Source of the DNA: Pseudomonas frederiksbergensis
Lineage (GTDB): Bacteria; Pseudomonadota; Gammaproteobacteria; Pseudomonadales; Pseudomonadaceae
Direction of reading: 5' to 3'
Assembly (NCBI RefSeq): GCF_001874645.1
Contig: NZ_CP017886.1
Span: forward strand, 3,904,001-3,968,000
DNA: 64,000 nucleotides
Part shown: in pieces, positions 24,954 to 33,617 of the stretch
Layout of the letters: each line of letters starts with the position of its first letter
How positions within the stretch are numbered: position 1 is the stretch's first letter
Made by a program: the position numbers and the translations under genes
The notes under the pieces: generated by a model
The model's input: the letters and a program-made list of their open reading frames with translations, nothing else
What the model was told of the DNA's origin: nothing
Databases searched by the model: none

Positions 24954-25178
24954 TCAGCTGTCTTTTTCAACCTGTGGTTGAGCCTGGCTAGCCGATGTTT
25001 GCCGGGTTTGCTCAGGTTTCTGTGCTTTTGCGGTCAGTTCAGCCTGTGCCTTGTCGAAGGCTTCGGCACGCGCAGCATTATGCGCGACAAATGCCGGCGA
25101 CTCTTCGGCCATGGCAAATGGAGACAAGAACAAGGACGACAAAACGAAAGCGCTGGCAATACCCATACTGTTGGACAT
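24954..25178 (-). CDS. Small exported protein, function unknown
   Basis: This encodes 74 residues. The N-terminus is a Sec signal peptide (SNSMGIASAFVLSSLFLSPF, cleavage likely after AMA). The mature part is alanine/glutamine-rich, hydrophilic and probably helical (AHNAARAEAFDKAQAELTAK) with a low-complexity C-terminus. I do not recognise a family. The frame is open further upstream, but the ATG at 25178 has GAAGG seven bases before it and starts the signal peptide. A terminator follows. Coding is supported by the combination of signal peptide, ribosome binding site and terminator. Confidence 0.7.
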   Translation of the reverse strand: MSNSMGIASAFVLSSLFLSPFAMAEESPAFVAHNAARAEAFDKAQAELTAKAQKPEQTRQTSASQAQPQVEKDS

Positions 25179-25288
25179 CTTGAAAACCTTCTTGCTTGGC
25201 AAGTGCTGTTTGGTACGGCCAACGTAAAGGTCTTCGGTGTCGGGAAAAAGAGCGGATTGAATAAAGGACTGTTGCAGAAAAAACAACA

Positions 25289-25490
25289 GTAGGAGCTGCC
25301 GCAGGCTGCGATCTTTTGGCGCCTGTATGATCGCTGAAGATCAAAAGATCAAAAGATCAAAAGATCAAAAGATCAAAAGATCAAAAGATCAAAAGATCAA
25401 AAGATCAAAAGATCAAAAGATCAAAAGATCAAAAGATCAAAAGATCAAAAGATCGCAGCCTTCGGCAGCTCCTACACAGGCTGCGATCTT
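25289..25490. repeat. REP arms enclosing a GATCAAAA octamer array
   Basis: A left REP arm (GTAGGAGCTGCCGCAGG..., 25289-25317) and an inverted right arm (25451-25475, with CCTTCGG in place of CCTGCGG) enclose a tract of 14 perfect GATCAAAA units from 25339 to 25450, closed by one more GATC in the right arm. A further partial REP (CAGGCTGCGATCTT) follows up to the stop of the sensor kinase gene. The octamer is the REP-internal sequence GATCAAAAGATC expanded in tandem, so slippage is the likely origin. Confidence 0.93.
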
Positions 25491-26855
25491 TCAAATCGGC
25501 AAATAGATCCCGAACGTATTCACGCCGTTATCACTGCGTGCAAACACATTGCCACCATGCATCAGCGCAATCGCCTTGACGATGGCCAGTCCCAGGCCAT
25601 GGTTGGCGCCGCTGTTGCTGCGCGAGGCGTCGACCCGATAGAAACGCTCGAACAAGCGCGGCAGATGTTCGCTGGCGATTGGCTCGCCGGGGTTGGCCAC
25701 GCCGATACTGACCTGATGCTCCTCGACGTTGATCCGCACCCGAATGACCTGGCCGGGGGCCGTGTGTTGCACGGCGTTGTTCAGCAGGTTGATCAGCGCC
25801 CGGCGCAGGTGGGCGATTTCGATCTGCACCTGGGCATCGCCGCTGACCTGAACCTTGACCTGAGCGTCTTCGAGGATGAAATCCAGGTAGTCCAGGGTGG
25901 TGGCGACTTCGTGCGCCAGTGAGGTGGACGTCAGTTTGGTGGCCTTGCTGCCTTGGTCGGCACTGGCCAGAAACAGCATGTCGTTGATGATCGATCGCAG
26001 CCGTTCGAGTTCTTCGAGATTTGATTGCAGCACTTCGAAGTAGTGTTCCGCCGAGCGTCCACGCGTCAGGGCAACCTGGGTTTGACCGATCAGATTGGTC
26101 AGCGGCGAGCGCAGTTCGTGGGCGACGTCGGCGTTGAACGACTCGAGCCGCGTATAGGCCTGCTCGACCCGCTCCAGCGTCGAGTTGAACGAGTTGACGA
26201 ACTGACTGAGTTCCGGCGGCAGCGGCGACAGTTGCAGCCGTGAGGACAGCAACGGCGGTGCCAGTCGTTGAGCTTCTTGGGACAACTTGATCAAGGGCTT
26301 GAGGCCAATCCGCGCCACCCAGTAACCGAGCGCCGAGGCCAGCAGCACACCGATGATTGCCAGGCTGATCAAGGCGGTCAACAAGTGATGCTGGGTTTCA
26401 TAGAAGGTTTGTGTGTCGATGCCGATCATGAAGCGCAGCGGTGGGCGCTGGTCTTTGGCCGGAAACTGGCTGACCAGCACTTTCATCGGATAGGACTGCT
26501 CTGGCAGCTGTACGTCGCGCTTGCCTGTTGGCCCTTGCGCCAAGGCACGAATCTGCGGGGTGATGTTGCCGTATTCGTAGTGGGCATCGCCACTGATGAT
26601 CCAGAAGCTGATGCGCTTGTCCTCTTCACCCAGCAGCTTGAGCTTGTTGTTGATCTTCAGCCAATGCTCCGGGGTGCCAAAGCGCCCGACCGTGGATTCG
26701 AGCACGCTGTAACGCGCATCCAGTTCGGCTTCCGGCAACAGCGCGAGGCCCTTTTCGACCTGTTGATACAACGCCCAGCCAATCAACAGAAACACCAGCG
26801 CCGCCACCAGCGTGAACATGCCGCTCAAGCGCAAAGCAATGGAGTTACGAGGCAC
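25491..26855 (-). CDS. Two-component sensor histidine kinase, heavy-metal (CusS/IrlS) type
   Basis: This is an inner-membrane histidine kinase of about 454 residues. It has two membrane helices (about 10-30 and 160-180) around a periplasmic sensor of about 130 residues, a HAMP domain, an H-box FNADVAHELRSPLTNLIGQ (His246 from the chosen start), and an ATPase domain with LINLLNNAVQHT, GEPI and GLGLAIVKAIA. I chose GTG 26855 (GGAG seven bases upstream, overlapping the regulator's stop codon) over an ATG at 26873. Downstream of the response regulator and the RND pair, it probably senses an envelope stress or metal and controls the pump. The ligand is not evident. Confidence 0.88.
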   Translation of the reverse strand: MPRNSIALRLSGMFTLVAALVFLLIGWALYQQVEKGLALLPEAELDARYSVLESTVGRFGTPEHWLKINNKLKLLGEEDKRISFWIISGDAHYEYGNITPQIRALAQGPTGKRDVQLPEQSYPMKVLVSQFPAKDQRPPLRFMIGIDTQTFYETQHHLLTALISLAIIGVLLASALGYWVARIGLKPLIKLSQEAQRLAPPLLSSRLQLSPLPPELSQFVNSFNSTLERVEQAYTRLESFNADVAHELRSPLTNLIGQTQVALTRGRSAEHYFEVLQSNLEELERLRSIINDMLFLASADQGSKATKLTSTSLAHEVATTLDYLDFILEDAQVKVQVSGDAQVQIEIAHLRRALINLLNNAVQHTAPGQVIRVRINVEEHQVSIGVANPGEPIASEHLPRLFERFYRVDASRSNSGANHGLGLAIVKAIALMHGGNVFARSDNGVNTFGIYLPI

Positions 26856-27522
26856 TGCGGCTCTCCAGCACATAGCCCATGCCGCGGATGGTGTGCAGTA
26901 GTTTCTCTTCGAACGGCCCGTCTATTTTCGCCCGCAGGCGTTTGATCGCGACTTCGACGACGTTGGCGTCGCTGTCGAAATTGATGTCCCAGACCATCTC
27001 GGCAATCGCGGTTTTCGACAGGATTTCACCCTGACGACGGGCCAGCACGCTGAGCAGCGAGAACTCCTTGGCGGTCAGGTCCAGCCGCGTGCCGGCACGG
27101 GTCGCCTTGCGGCTGATCAAATCGACCCACAGGTCGGCGACCGTCACTTGCACCGGCTCATGACCGCCACTGCGGCGGGTCAAGGCTTGCAGGCGGGCGA
27201 CCAGTTCGAGAAACGAAAAGGGTTTGCCCAGATAATCGTCGGCGCCATCGCGCAGGCCTTTGATCCGGTCTTCGACGCGCTCGCGGGCGGTCAGCATGAT
27301 CACCGGGGTCTGTTTGCGCGCACGCAGGGCGCGCAGCACGCCGTAGCCGTCGAGACCCGGCAGCATCACGTCGAGAATGATCACCGCGTAATCGCTTTCC
27401 AGTGCCAGGTGCAAACCTTCGACCCCATCCGGGGCCCGGTCCACGGTGTAACCCTGTTCGGTCAGGCCGCGGTACAGATAATCCGCGGTTTTCTCTTCGT
27501 CTTCGATAATCAGAACGCGCAT
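26845..27522 (-). CDS. OmpR-family response regulator (IrlR/CopR type)
   Basis: This 225-residue protein has an N-terminal receiver with phosphoacceptor Asp51 (ILDVMLPGLDG), Thr78 and Lys100. A C-terminal winged helix contains LTAKEFSLLSVLARRQGEIL, DSDANVVEVAIKRLRAKID and the IRGMGYVLE end typical of metal-type regulators. It overlaps the kinase gene by eleven bases and begins eight bases after the RND permease gene, so pump and two-component system form one operon. The likely target is the operon's own promoter upstream of the adaptor gene, but no operator was identified. Confidence 0.9.
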   Translation of the reverse strand: MRVLIIEDEEKTADYLYRGLTEQGYTVDRAPDGVEGLHLALESDYAVIILDVMLPGLDGYGVLRALRARKQTPVIMLTARERVEDRIKGLRDGADDYLGKPFSFLELVARLQALTRRSGGHEPVQVTVADLWVDLISRKATRAGTRLDLTAKEFSLLSVLARRQGEILSKTAIAEMVWDINFDSDANVVEVAIKRLRAKIDGPFEEKLLHTIRGMGYVLESRSAS

Positions 27523-27530
27523 GACCCGCC

Positions 27531-30500
27531 TCAGTGTGTGGTCGCCAGCGCAGGCGCTGGTGTGGACCGATGGAACACCCGCTCAAGCCACAAGTATATG
27601 ACTGGCGTGGTAAACAGCGTCAGCGCCTGGCTGACCAGCAAACCGCCGACCACCGCGATCCCCAGCGGCTGGCGCAGTTCGGCGCCGGTGCCATAACCGA
27701 GCATCAGCGGCAGCGCGCCGAGCAGGGCGGCGAGGGTGGTCATCATGATCGGGCGGAACCGCGTGAGGCACGCTTCAAAGATCGCTGCTTCGGGGGATAG
27801 CCCACGATTGCGCTGGGCATCGAGGGCGAAGTCGATCATCAGAATGCCGTTTTTCTTGACGATACCGATCAGCAGCACCAGGCCGATCAGCGCCATGATC
27901 GAGAAGTCCTGGCCGAGGATCCACAGCAAAATCAAGGCACCGAGGCCGGCGGAAGGCAAGGTCGAGATGATCGTCAGCGGGTGCACGAAACTCTCATAGA
28001 GCACGCCAAGAATGATGTACACCGCCACCAGCGCCGCCAGAATCAGCCATGGCTGGCTGGCCAGGGAACTCTGGAACGCCTGGGCTGCGCCCTGGAAATT
28101 GCCGTTGACCGAGGCCGGCATGCCGATTTCATTTTTTGCCTGATTGAGCAAAATCACCGCATCGCCCAAGGCCACGCCGGGGGCCAGGTTGAACGACAGG
28201 TTGGCGGCCGGGAACATGCCGTCATGGGCGATGGACAACGGGCCGATGGTCGGCGCATCGAAACGGGCCAGCGCTGACAACGGCACCATCTCGCCACTCA
28301 GTGGCGAACGCAGGTAGAAGTAGGCCAGGCTTTCAGCCTTGCCGCGTTGGCGGGTGTCGAGTTCGAGGATGACGTTGTACTGGTTGATTTCGGTTTGGAA
28401 CTCGTTGACCTGCCGTTGGCCGAAGGCGTCGTAGAGCGCTTCGTCGACATCGCTGGCGGTCAGCCCGAAGCGCGCCGCAGCGGCACGGTCGATGTTGATG
28501 TGGGTGATGCTGCCGCCCAGTTGCAGGTCGTTGGAAATGTCGCGGAACGCCGCAATACCGCGCAGCTTTTCGGTCAGGCGCTGGGTCCAGAGATTCAGTG
28601 TCGGACCGTCGTTGCTCTTGAGCACGTACTGATACTGAGCGCGGCTGGGGCCGGAGCTGAGGTTGATGTCTTGCCCGGCGCGCAGGTACAGCACAATCCC
28701 CGGGACCTTCATCAGTTGTGGACGAATCCGGTCGATGAAGGCACTGGCAGACACATCGCGATCGCCGCGGTTTTTCAAGGAGATCCAGAAGCGCCCGTTG
28801 GCGATGGTCTGGTTGCTGCCCGAGACCCCTACCGAATGGGAGAAGGTCTGCACCGCAGGGTCCGCGGCAACGATTTCAGCCAGGGCCTGGTGCTTTTTCA
28901 CCATCTGCGGAAACGACACGTCGGCGGCGGCTTCGGTGGTGCCGAGGATAAAACCGGTGTCCTGTATCGGGAAGAAACCTTTGGGGATAAACACATAGCC
29001 GGCAATCGCCATGCACAGCGTCAGACTGAAGAGCCCCAGCATCAGTTTCTGATGCGCCAGGGCACGGCGCAGTGCACGTTCATACATTGAGAGCAGGCGC
29101 TCACCGAAACCGGGTTTGGCGTGGGCGTCGTGTGCCGGTGCACGCATGAACAGGGCGGCCATGGTCGGTGCCAGGGTCAACGAAACCACCACCGAGATCA
29201 TGATGGTCGAGGTGGCGGTCAAGGCGAACTCCTTGAACAACCGGCCGACCACTCCGCCCATGAACAGCAGCGGAATGAACGCCGCGACCAGCGAGAAGCT
29301 GATCGATACCACGGTAAACCCGATCTCGCCAGCGCCCTTGATCGCCGCCTCGCGCATGCCATCGCCGGCCTCCAGATGGCGGTGAATGTTCTCCACCACC
29401 ACAATCGCATCGTCGACCACAAACCCTACGCAAATGACGATCGCCACCAGGGTCAGGTTGTTCAGGCTGAAGCCCATGATGTACATCAACGCGATACTGG
29501 CGATCAGTGAGACCCCGAGTACGCTGGAAACGATCAGCGTCGCCGACCACTGGCGCAGGAATAGCGCCATCACCGCGACCACCAGCAGGATCGCGATTAT
29601 TAGCGTGATTTCCACCTCGTGCAGCGAAGCGCGGATGGTCTGGGTCCGGTCGATCAGCACGCTGACCTGTATCGACGCCGGGAGCATCGCTTGAAGGCCC
29701 GGCAACGCGGCTTGAATCCGGTCCACGGTGTCGACGATGTTCGCGCCCGGTTGCCGCAAGATCACCAGGTTGACCCCCGGCCGATCGCCGGACCAGGCCT
29801 GGACGTAGGCGTCTTCCGAGCCACTGACCACCGTGGCCACGTCCCGGAGCTGGACCGGCGCGCCGTTCTTGTAAGAGACGATGAGCTGACCGTACTCGTC
29901 GGGATGGAACAACTGATCGTTGGTCGATAACGTGGAAATGCTCGACTCGCCGTACAGCGCACCCTTGGCCAGGTTGAGACTGGTTTTCTGAATGGCCAGG
30001 CGCACATCGGCGAGGGTCAGGCCGATGGCGGCGAGCTTGTCGGCCGAGGCCTGGACTCGAATCGCCGGGCGTTGCTGGCCGGTGATATAGATCTGGCCGA
30101 CGCCGTCGATCTGGCTCAGTTGTCGCGCCAGCAGGGTTTCGGCGTAGTCGCTGAGCTCGGTGCCGGGCATTTGCGTCGAACTGACGCTGAGGATCAGTAC
30201 CGGGCTGTCAGACGGGTTGACCTTGCGCCAGGTCGGCAGCGTCGGCATGTCCTTGGGCAGTTTGCCGGCGGCGGTGTTGATCGCGGCCTGAACTTCCTGT
30301 GCAGCGGTGTCGATGCTTTTGTTGAGGGTGAATTGCAGGGTCAGGTTACTCGAACCCAAGGCACTGCTGGAGGTCATCTGGGTCATGCCGGGGATGGCGC
30401 TGAATTGCACCTCCAACGGCGTCGCCACCGACGAAGCCATGGTGTCGGGGCTGGCGCCGGGCAACTGGGCGGCAACCTGAATGGTCGGAAACTCGGCCTC

Positions 30501-30626
30501 CGGCAAAGGGGCGATGGGCAGGCGCGGGAAGGCGATCAACCCGAGCAGCACCAGCGCGAACGTCAGCAGTGCCGTGGCGATCGGATGGTCGATGCACCAC
30601 GCGGAAATACCGCCATGGACCTTCAT
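27531..30626 (-). CDS. mexN: RND multidrug efflux permease (MexN/MdtC-like)
   Basis: This 1031-residue inner-membrane RND (HAE-1) transporter uses proton flow to export toxic compounds. It has the canonical layout: N-terminal helix, periplasmic loop, helices with the proton-relay motif GFVVDDAIVVVENI (adjacent Asp pair), a second periplasmic loop after FIPKGFFP, and a C-terminal helix set (LIGIVKKNGILMIDFAL). The order adaptor-permease-regulator-kinase equals my recollection of P. aeruginosa mexM-mexN-PA1437-PA1438, hence the symbol. That pump uses an outer-membrane channel encoded elsewhere, and none is encoded here. MdtC/MuxC paralogy is the main alternative. Confidence 0.8.
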   Translation of the reverse strand: MKVHGGISAWCIDHPIATALLTFALVLLGLIAFPRLPIAPLPEAEFPTIQVAAQLPGASPDTMASSVATPLEVQFSAIPGMTQMTSSSALGSSNLTLQFTLNKSIDTAAQEVQAAINTAAGKLPKDMPTLPTWRKVNPSDSPVLILSVSSTQMPGTELSDYAETLLARQLSQIDGVGQIYITGQQRPAIRVQASADKLAAIGLTLADVRLAIQKTSLNLAKGALYGESSISTLSTNDQLFHPDEYGQLIVSYKNGAPVQLRDVATVVSGSEDAYVQAWSGDRPGVNLVILRQPGANIVDTVDRIQAALPGLQAMLPASIQVSVLIDRTQTIRASLHEVEITLIIAILLVVAVMALFLRQWSATLIVSSVLGVSLIASIALMYIMGFSLNNLTLVAIVICVGFVVDDAIVVVENIHRHLEAGDGMREAAIKGAGEIGFTVVSISFSLVAAFIPLLFMGGVVGRLFKEFALTATSTIMISVVVSLTLAPTMAALFMRAPAHDAHAKPGFGERLLSMYERALRRALAHQKLMLGLFSLTLCMAIAGYVFIPKGFFPIQDTGFILGTTEAAADVSFPQMVKKHQALAEIVAADPAVQTFSHSVGVSGSNQTIANGRFWISLKNRGDRDVSASAFIDRIRPQLMKVPGIVLYLRAGQDINLSSGPSRAQYQYVLKSNDGPTLNLWTQRLTEKLRGIAAFRDISNDLQLGGSITHINIDRAAAARFGLTASDVDEALYDAFGQRQVNEFQTEINQYNVILELDTRQRGKAESLAYFYLRSPLSGEMVPLSALARFDAPTIGPLSIAHDGMFPAANLSFNLAPGVALGDAVILLNQAKNEIGMPASVNGNFQGAAQAFQSSLASQPWLILAALVAVYIILGVLYESFVHPLTIISTLPSAGLGALILLWILGQDFSIMALIGLVLLIGIVKKNGILMIDFALDAQRNRGLSPEAAIFEACLTRFRPIMMTTLAALLGALPLMLGYGTGAELRQPLGIAVVGGLLVSQALTLFTTPVIYLWLERVFHRSTPAPALATTH

Positions 30627-31795
30627 GGTTGTTGCTCCGCCGGAGCATTTTGCGTGAGCGCCGGCTCGCTGAGAATCTGCACGCTGGCACCGGGCTTGAG
30701 CCGCGACTGACCATCGCTGACCAGCACATCACCGGCCTGTACGCCCTTGATGATGTTCAGGCCGCTGTCTTGATAGACCATTTGCACCGGAACGGATTCG
30801 ACCTTGTTGCCGTTGATCCGGTAAACGAAAGGCTGATCCAGCCCGCGCTGGACCACGGACGGCGGCACCACCAAGGCATGCTTGTCGACGGCGGTCTGGA
30901 TCTTGATCGTCACCAATTGCCCCGGCCAGAGCTTTTGCCCGGCGTTGTTGAATTCGGCCTTGGCGCGAAGGGTCCCGGTGTTGGCATTGATCTGGTTGTC
31001 GATGAGCGTCAGGTGGCCTTCGCCGAGCAAGTCGCCGGTCTGGCCATTGGTGTCGGCGCCGAGGTAGGCATTCACGTCAGCGGGAGGGGTTGCGCTGATC
31101 AGCCGTTGCAGTGTCGGCAGCATTTGCTGTGGCAGGGAGAACTCGACGGCAATCGGGTCGATCTGGGTGACCGAAAACAGTCCTTGGGTATCGCTCATGC
31201 GCAGGAAGTTGCCTTCATCCACGGTGCGAATACCGACGCGACCCGTCACCGACGAGCGAATCTGTGTGTAGGAGAGCTGCACCTGCGCCGCATCGATGGC
31301 CGCCTGATTGCCCTGCGCGGTGGCTTTCAACTGATTGACCAGCGCTTGTTGCTGGTCGTAGGTCTGCTTGGAGACCCCGTCATCGACACTCAGCAATTTG
31401 TAACGTTTGAGATTGACCTCGGCGAGCTGCAACTGCGCCTGGTTTTCACCCAGTTGCGCACGGGCCTGATCGAGGCTGGCGCGGATCGAGCGATCATCGA
31501 GGGTCGCCAGCAGGTCACCGGTCTTCACCCATTGACCTTCCTTGACCAACAACCTGGTGAGGATGCCGTCGATCTGCGGGCGGATAACCACGCTGTGCAA
31601 CGACAGCACCGAACCGATGCCGGTGACAAATCGCGGCACATCGCGTTCGACGACGCTGACCACCCGCACCGGAATCGCAGTGGGGGGCAAGAGTTTGCTC
31701 GTCGTGGGTTTGATCGCAACCCCAATGGCCACGGCAGTGACCGTCACCAGCAGAGCGGCGATCAGCAGTTTTTTTCCTGGAGTGGGCATGAGCAT
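30623..31795 (-). CDS. mexM: RND efflux periplasmic adaptor (MexM/MdtA-like)
   Basis: This ~390-residue membrane-fusion protein couples the RND permease to an outer-membrane channel. It begins with one membrane anchor (KKLLIAALLVTVTAVAIGV), followed by a lipoyl/barrel-sandwich half (IRPQIDGILTRLLVKEGQ), a coiled-coil hairpin (LDQARAQLGENQAQLQLAE) and beta-barrel parts. No lipobox is present. Three in-frame starts are possible (TTG 31810, ATG 31795, ATG 31789), none with a strong ribosome binding site; 31795 is a compromise. The stop overlaps the permease start by four bases. It is the first gene of the efflux/two-component operon. Confidence 0.8.
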   Translation of the reverse strand: MLMPTPGKKLLIAALLVTVTAVAIGVAIKPTTSKLLPPTAIPVRVVSVVERDVPRFVTGIGSVLSLHSVVIRPQIDGILTRLLVKEGQWVKTGDLLATLDDRSIRASLDQARAQLGENQAQLQLAEVNLKRYKLLSVDDGVSKQTYDQQQALVNQLKATAQGNQAAIDAAQVQLSYTQIRSSVTGRVGIRTVDEGNFLRMSDTQGLFSVTQIDPIAVEFSLPQQMLPTLQRLISATPPADVNAYLGADTNGQTGDLLGEGHLTLIDNQINANTGTLRAKAEFNNAGQKLWPGQLVTIKIQTAVDKHALVVPPSVVQRGLDQPFVYRINGNKVESVPVQMVYQDSGLNIIKGVQAGDVLVSDGQSRLKPGASVQILSEPALTQNAPAEQQP

Positions 31796-32000
31796 CGAAC
31801 GCCGGGGCAAAAAAGATGGAGAGTAATGGCCTATTTATAGTCCTTCGTAGCGGTCAGCAGGGTGACGGCTAACTGACAGGGCTGTCAGCAAAGGCGACCA
31901 TTCATGCGTCGGGAGGTTAAAGATCACGGGCGCGCAGGTATACTGCCCGCCTTCCCGGCCCACCCATCGGGCCCGACTCACTGTAACACCCGGAGCATTC

Positions 32001-32246
32001 ATGACTTCCCCGATACAAGCGCCTGCTGCTGACGAACAGGCTGACCTGCCAGACAGCGTCGACTCCAGCGCCGACAGCGAAACCAAATCCGCCATCCCGG
32101 CTTTCAAGTTCCCGTTCAAGCCGGGCGATCTGGCAGCGGCTAAAAACGCCAATCAGCCGTGGTACAAGAACGGCGCCAAGAATGGCCACACCAAGACCCC
32201 GGGTGCAGCGCCTCCCGGCACCCGTCGCTCGATGGGCAAGCGCTGA
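32001..32246 (+). CDS. Small conserved hydrophilic protein, function unknown
   Basis: This 81-residue protein has an acidic, low-complexity first half (QADLPDSVDSSADSETKSA) and a basic second half (FKFPFKPGDLAAAKNANQPW to RRSMGKR). No signal peptide or membrane segment is present. The ATG has GGAG six bases upstream. I do not recognise the family, though similar small proteins with a NQPWYKNGAKN-like centre seem familiar in pseudomonads. The basic C-terminus may bind nucleic acid or ribosomes; this is a guess. Confidence 0.65.
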   Translation: MTSPIQAPAADEQADLPDSVDSSADSETKSAIPAFKFPFKPGDLAAAKNANQPWYKNGAKNGHTKTPGAAPPGTRRSMGKR

Positions 32247-32290
32247 GTCGAAACCTCGGCTGATCTGGCCCTTGCAGCCCGTTAACACGC

Positions 32291-33040
32291 TCAGGCCGCG
32301 CGCAACGAGATAAACGTGTAGTTCAGCGGTTCTGCCGTGACCACGTGCGCCCCGGCGGCCTGTACGTGTTCAGCGATGTCGTTGCCCGACACATGGAACT
32401 GCCATTCACCGGCTGAACCTGGCAACGGCTCTGCCTGAACCTGATCAATCGCCCGGGCAAATGCCGCCATGTCCGGCAGGTACGCGGTAAACCCGTCACC
32501 CTTGAGCGCCGTAGTTCGAATTCCCAGACGTTCGCAAATCGCTTCCTTGGTCTGAACATCGTCGCGGTCTGCCTGACGCGAGCGCTGGATCAGGCTGGCC
32601 AGCGCCTGATCAACCAACTGACCGCCGATGATCAACTCTGGACCTTGCTCCCACGATTCGGGCGGGCAGTCTTTAGCCGTTGGCATCAGGGGAATGTGCG
32701 GATTGATTTCCATCGGGTAGATGCGGCACACCAACGGCCGGCGTTCGTAGATGCGGCAGAGGTTGTCTTCGTCAAGATTCCGGCAGGGACCGGCGTTGTA
32801 CGCGGCGAAGGTGATCGCAACATGGGCCTGGGTCGCTCCGCTGGGCACCACCACGGAACGGCGTTCGGCGTGCTCACGTTGCAAGGCTGGAAGGCCCAGG
32901 CCATTGCCGAGAAAACCTTCCGCCAGCACGATCACGGCACCGCCGTCAGCCGCCCACATCCGGGCCTCGGCGAGGGTCAAAGGGACATGGTGGTCGGTGC
33001 AGCACTTGCCGCACCCTACGCAGGAAAACGTCGTATTCAT
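32291..33040 (-). CDS. YkgJ-family cysteine-cluster protein
   Basis: This 249-residue protein has two cysteine clusters characteristic of the zinc/iron-chelating YkgJ family (formerly UPF0153): CVGCGKCC at residues 7-14 and CRNLDEDNLCRIYERRPLVC near residue 85. The cysteines probably bind a metal or Fe-S cluster; biochemical function is unknown. ATG 33040 starts MNTTFSCVGCG and is preferred over the codon at 33055. It stands alone between a short plus-strand gene and a GNAT gene. Confidence 0.85.
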   Translation of the reverse strand: MNTTFSCVGCGKCCTDHHVPLTLAEARMWAADGGAVIVLAEGFLGNGLGLPALQREHAERRSVVVPSGATQAHVAITFAAYNAGPCRNLDEDNLCRIYERRPLVCRIYPMEINPHIPLMPTAKDCPPESWEQGPELIIGGQLVDQALASLIQRSRQADRDDVQTKEAICERLGIRTTALKGDGFTAYLPDMAAFARAIDQVQAEPLPGSAGEWQFHVSGNDIAEHVQAAGAHVVTAEPLNYTFISLRAA

Positions 33041-33131
33041 TAGGCGACCGGTCACATTCCAGAGGCGTCAGCGATGACGAAAAACCACCGCGAGGACCGC
33101 TCCCGAAGCAAGTTGTGCGCCAGTCAATGTA

Positions 33132-33614
33132 TCAGTCTGGAACCTGTTCCCGGCGAACCACACGCATCCCGGCGCTTTCATACAGTCGCTGAGCCCGATG
33201 GTTGTCTTCCAGTACTTTCAGATCAACAAAGCCTTCGCGCCTTTGTTGAAACACACTGAAGGCATGCAACAACAACGCCCGTCCCAAACCTTGGCCCTGA
33301 GCACGTGGATGCACCACCAGGTTCTTGATGTAGGTGCTGGTCCAGCACTGGGCCACGCCGACAATGCCTTGAGCATCCGAGGCGATGAAACATAGCGCCG
33401 GGTCATATTCGGCATCGCTTTCAAAGCGCTCGCGCCACACCTGGAGCGTCGGTACTCGACCGCCGCCTTGCTGATAGCCCCGCTCCATCAGTTGATGAAC
33501 CGCTTCGGCCAGTTCGGGGCGGTATTCGCTCAGCACAATGCCTGGAGGCCAGGCAATGGCGGGCAACACCCCGGCGAGGTCGCGCCGCAGCAGCAGGCAA
33601 TACGCTTGCGCCAA
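33132..33614 (-). CDS. GNAT-family N-acetyltransferase
   Basis: This 160-residue protein carries the acetyl-CoA-binding GNAT core: NLVVHPRAQGQGLGRALLLH near residue 97 (motif A with Q/RxxGxG/A) followed by LKVLEDNHRAQRLYESAGM near residue 134 (motif B). The acyl acceptor is not predictable. The likely start is TTG at 33614, three bases beyond the cheV stop; no ATG gives a comparable N-terminus. It is probably cotranscribed with cheV. Confidence 0.85.
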   Translation of the reverse strand: MAQAYCLLLRRDLAGVLPAIAWPPGIVLSEYRPELAEAVHQLMERGYQQGGGRVPTLQVWRERFESDAEYDPALCFIASDAQGIVGVAQCWTSTYIKNLVVHPRAQGQGLGRALLLHAFSVFQQRREGFVDLKVLEDNHRAQRLYESAGMRVVRREQVPD

Positions 33615-33617
33615 GGC

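Noticed and set aside
25336..25454. Octamer array considered as a CRISPR array
   Set aside because: Units are 8 bp with no spacers and no cas genes are nearby; it is a simple tandem repeat.
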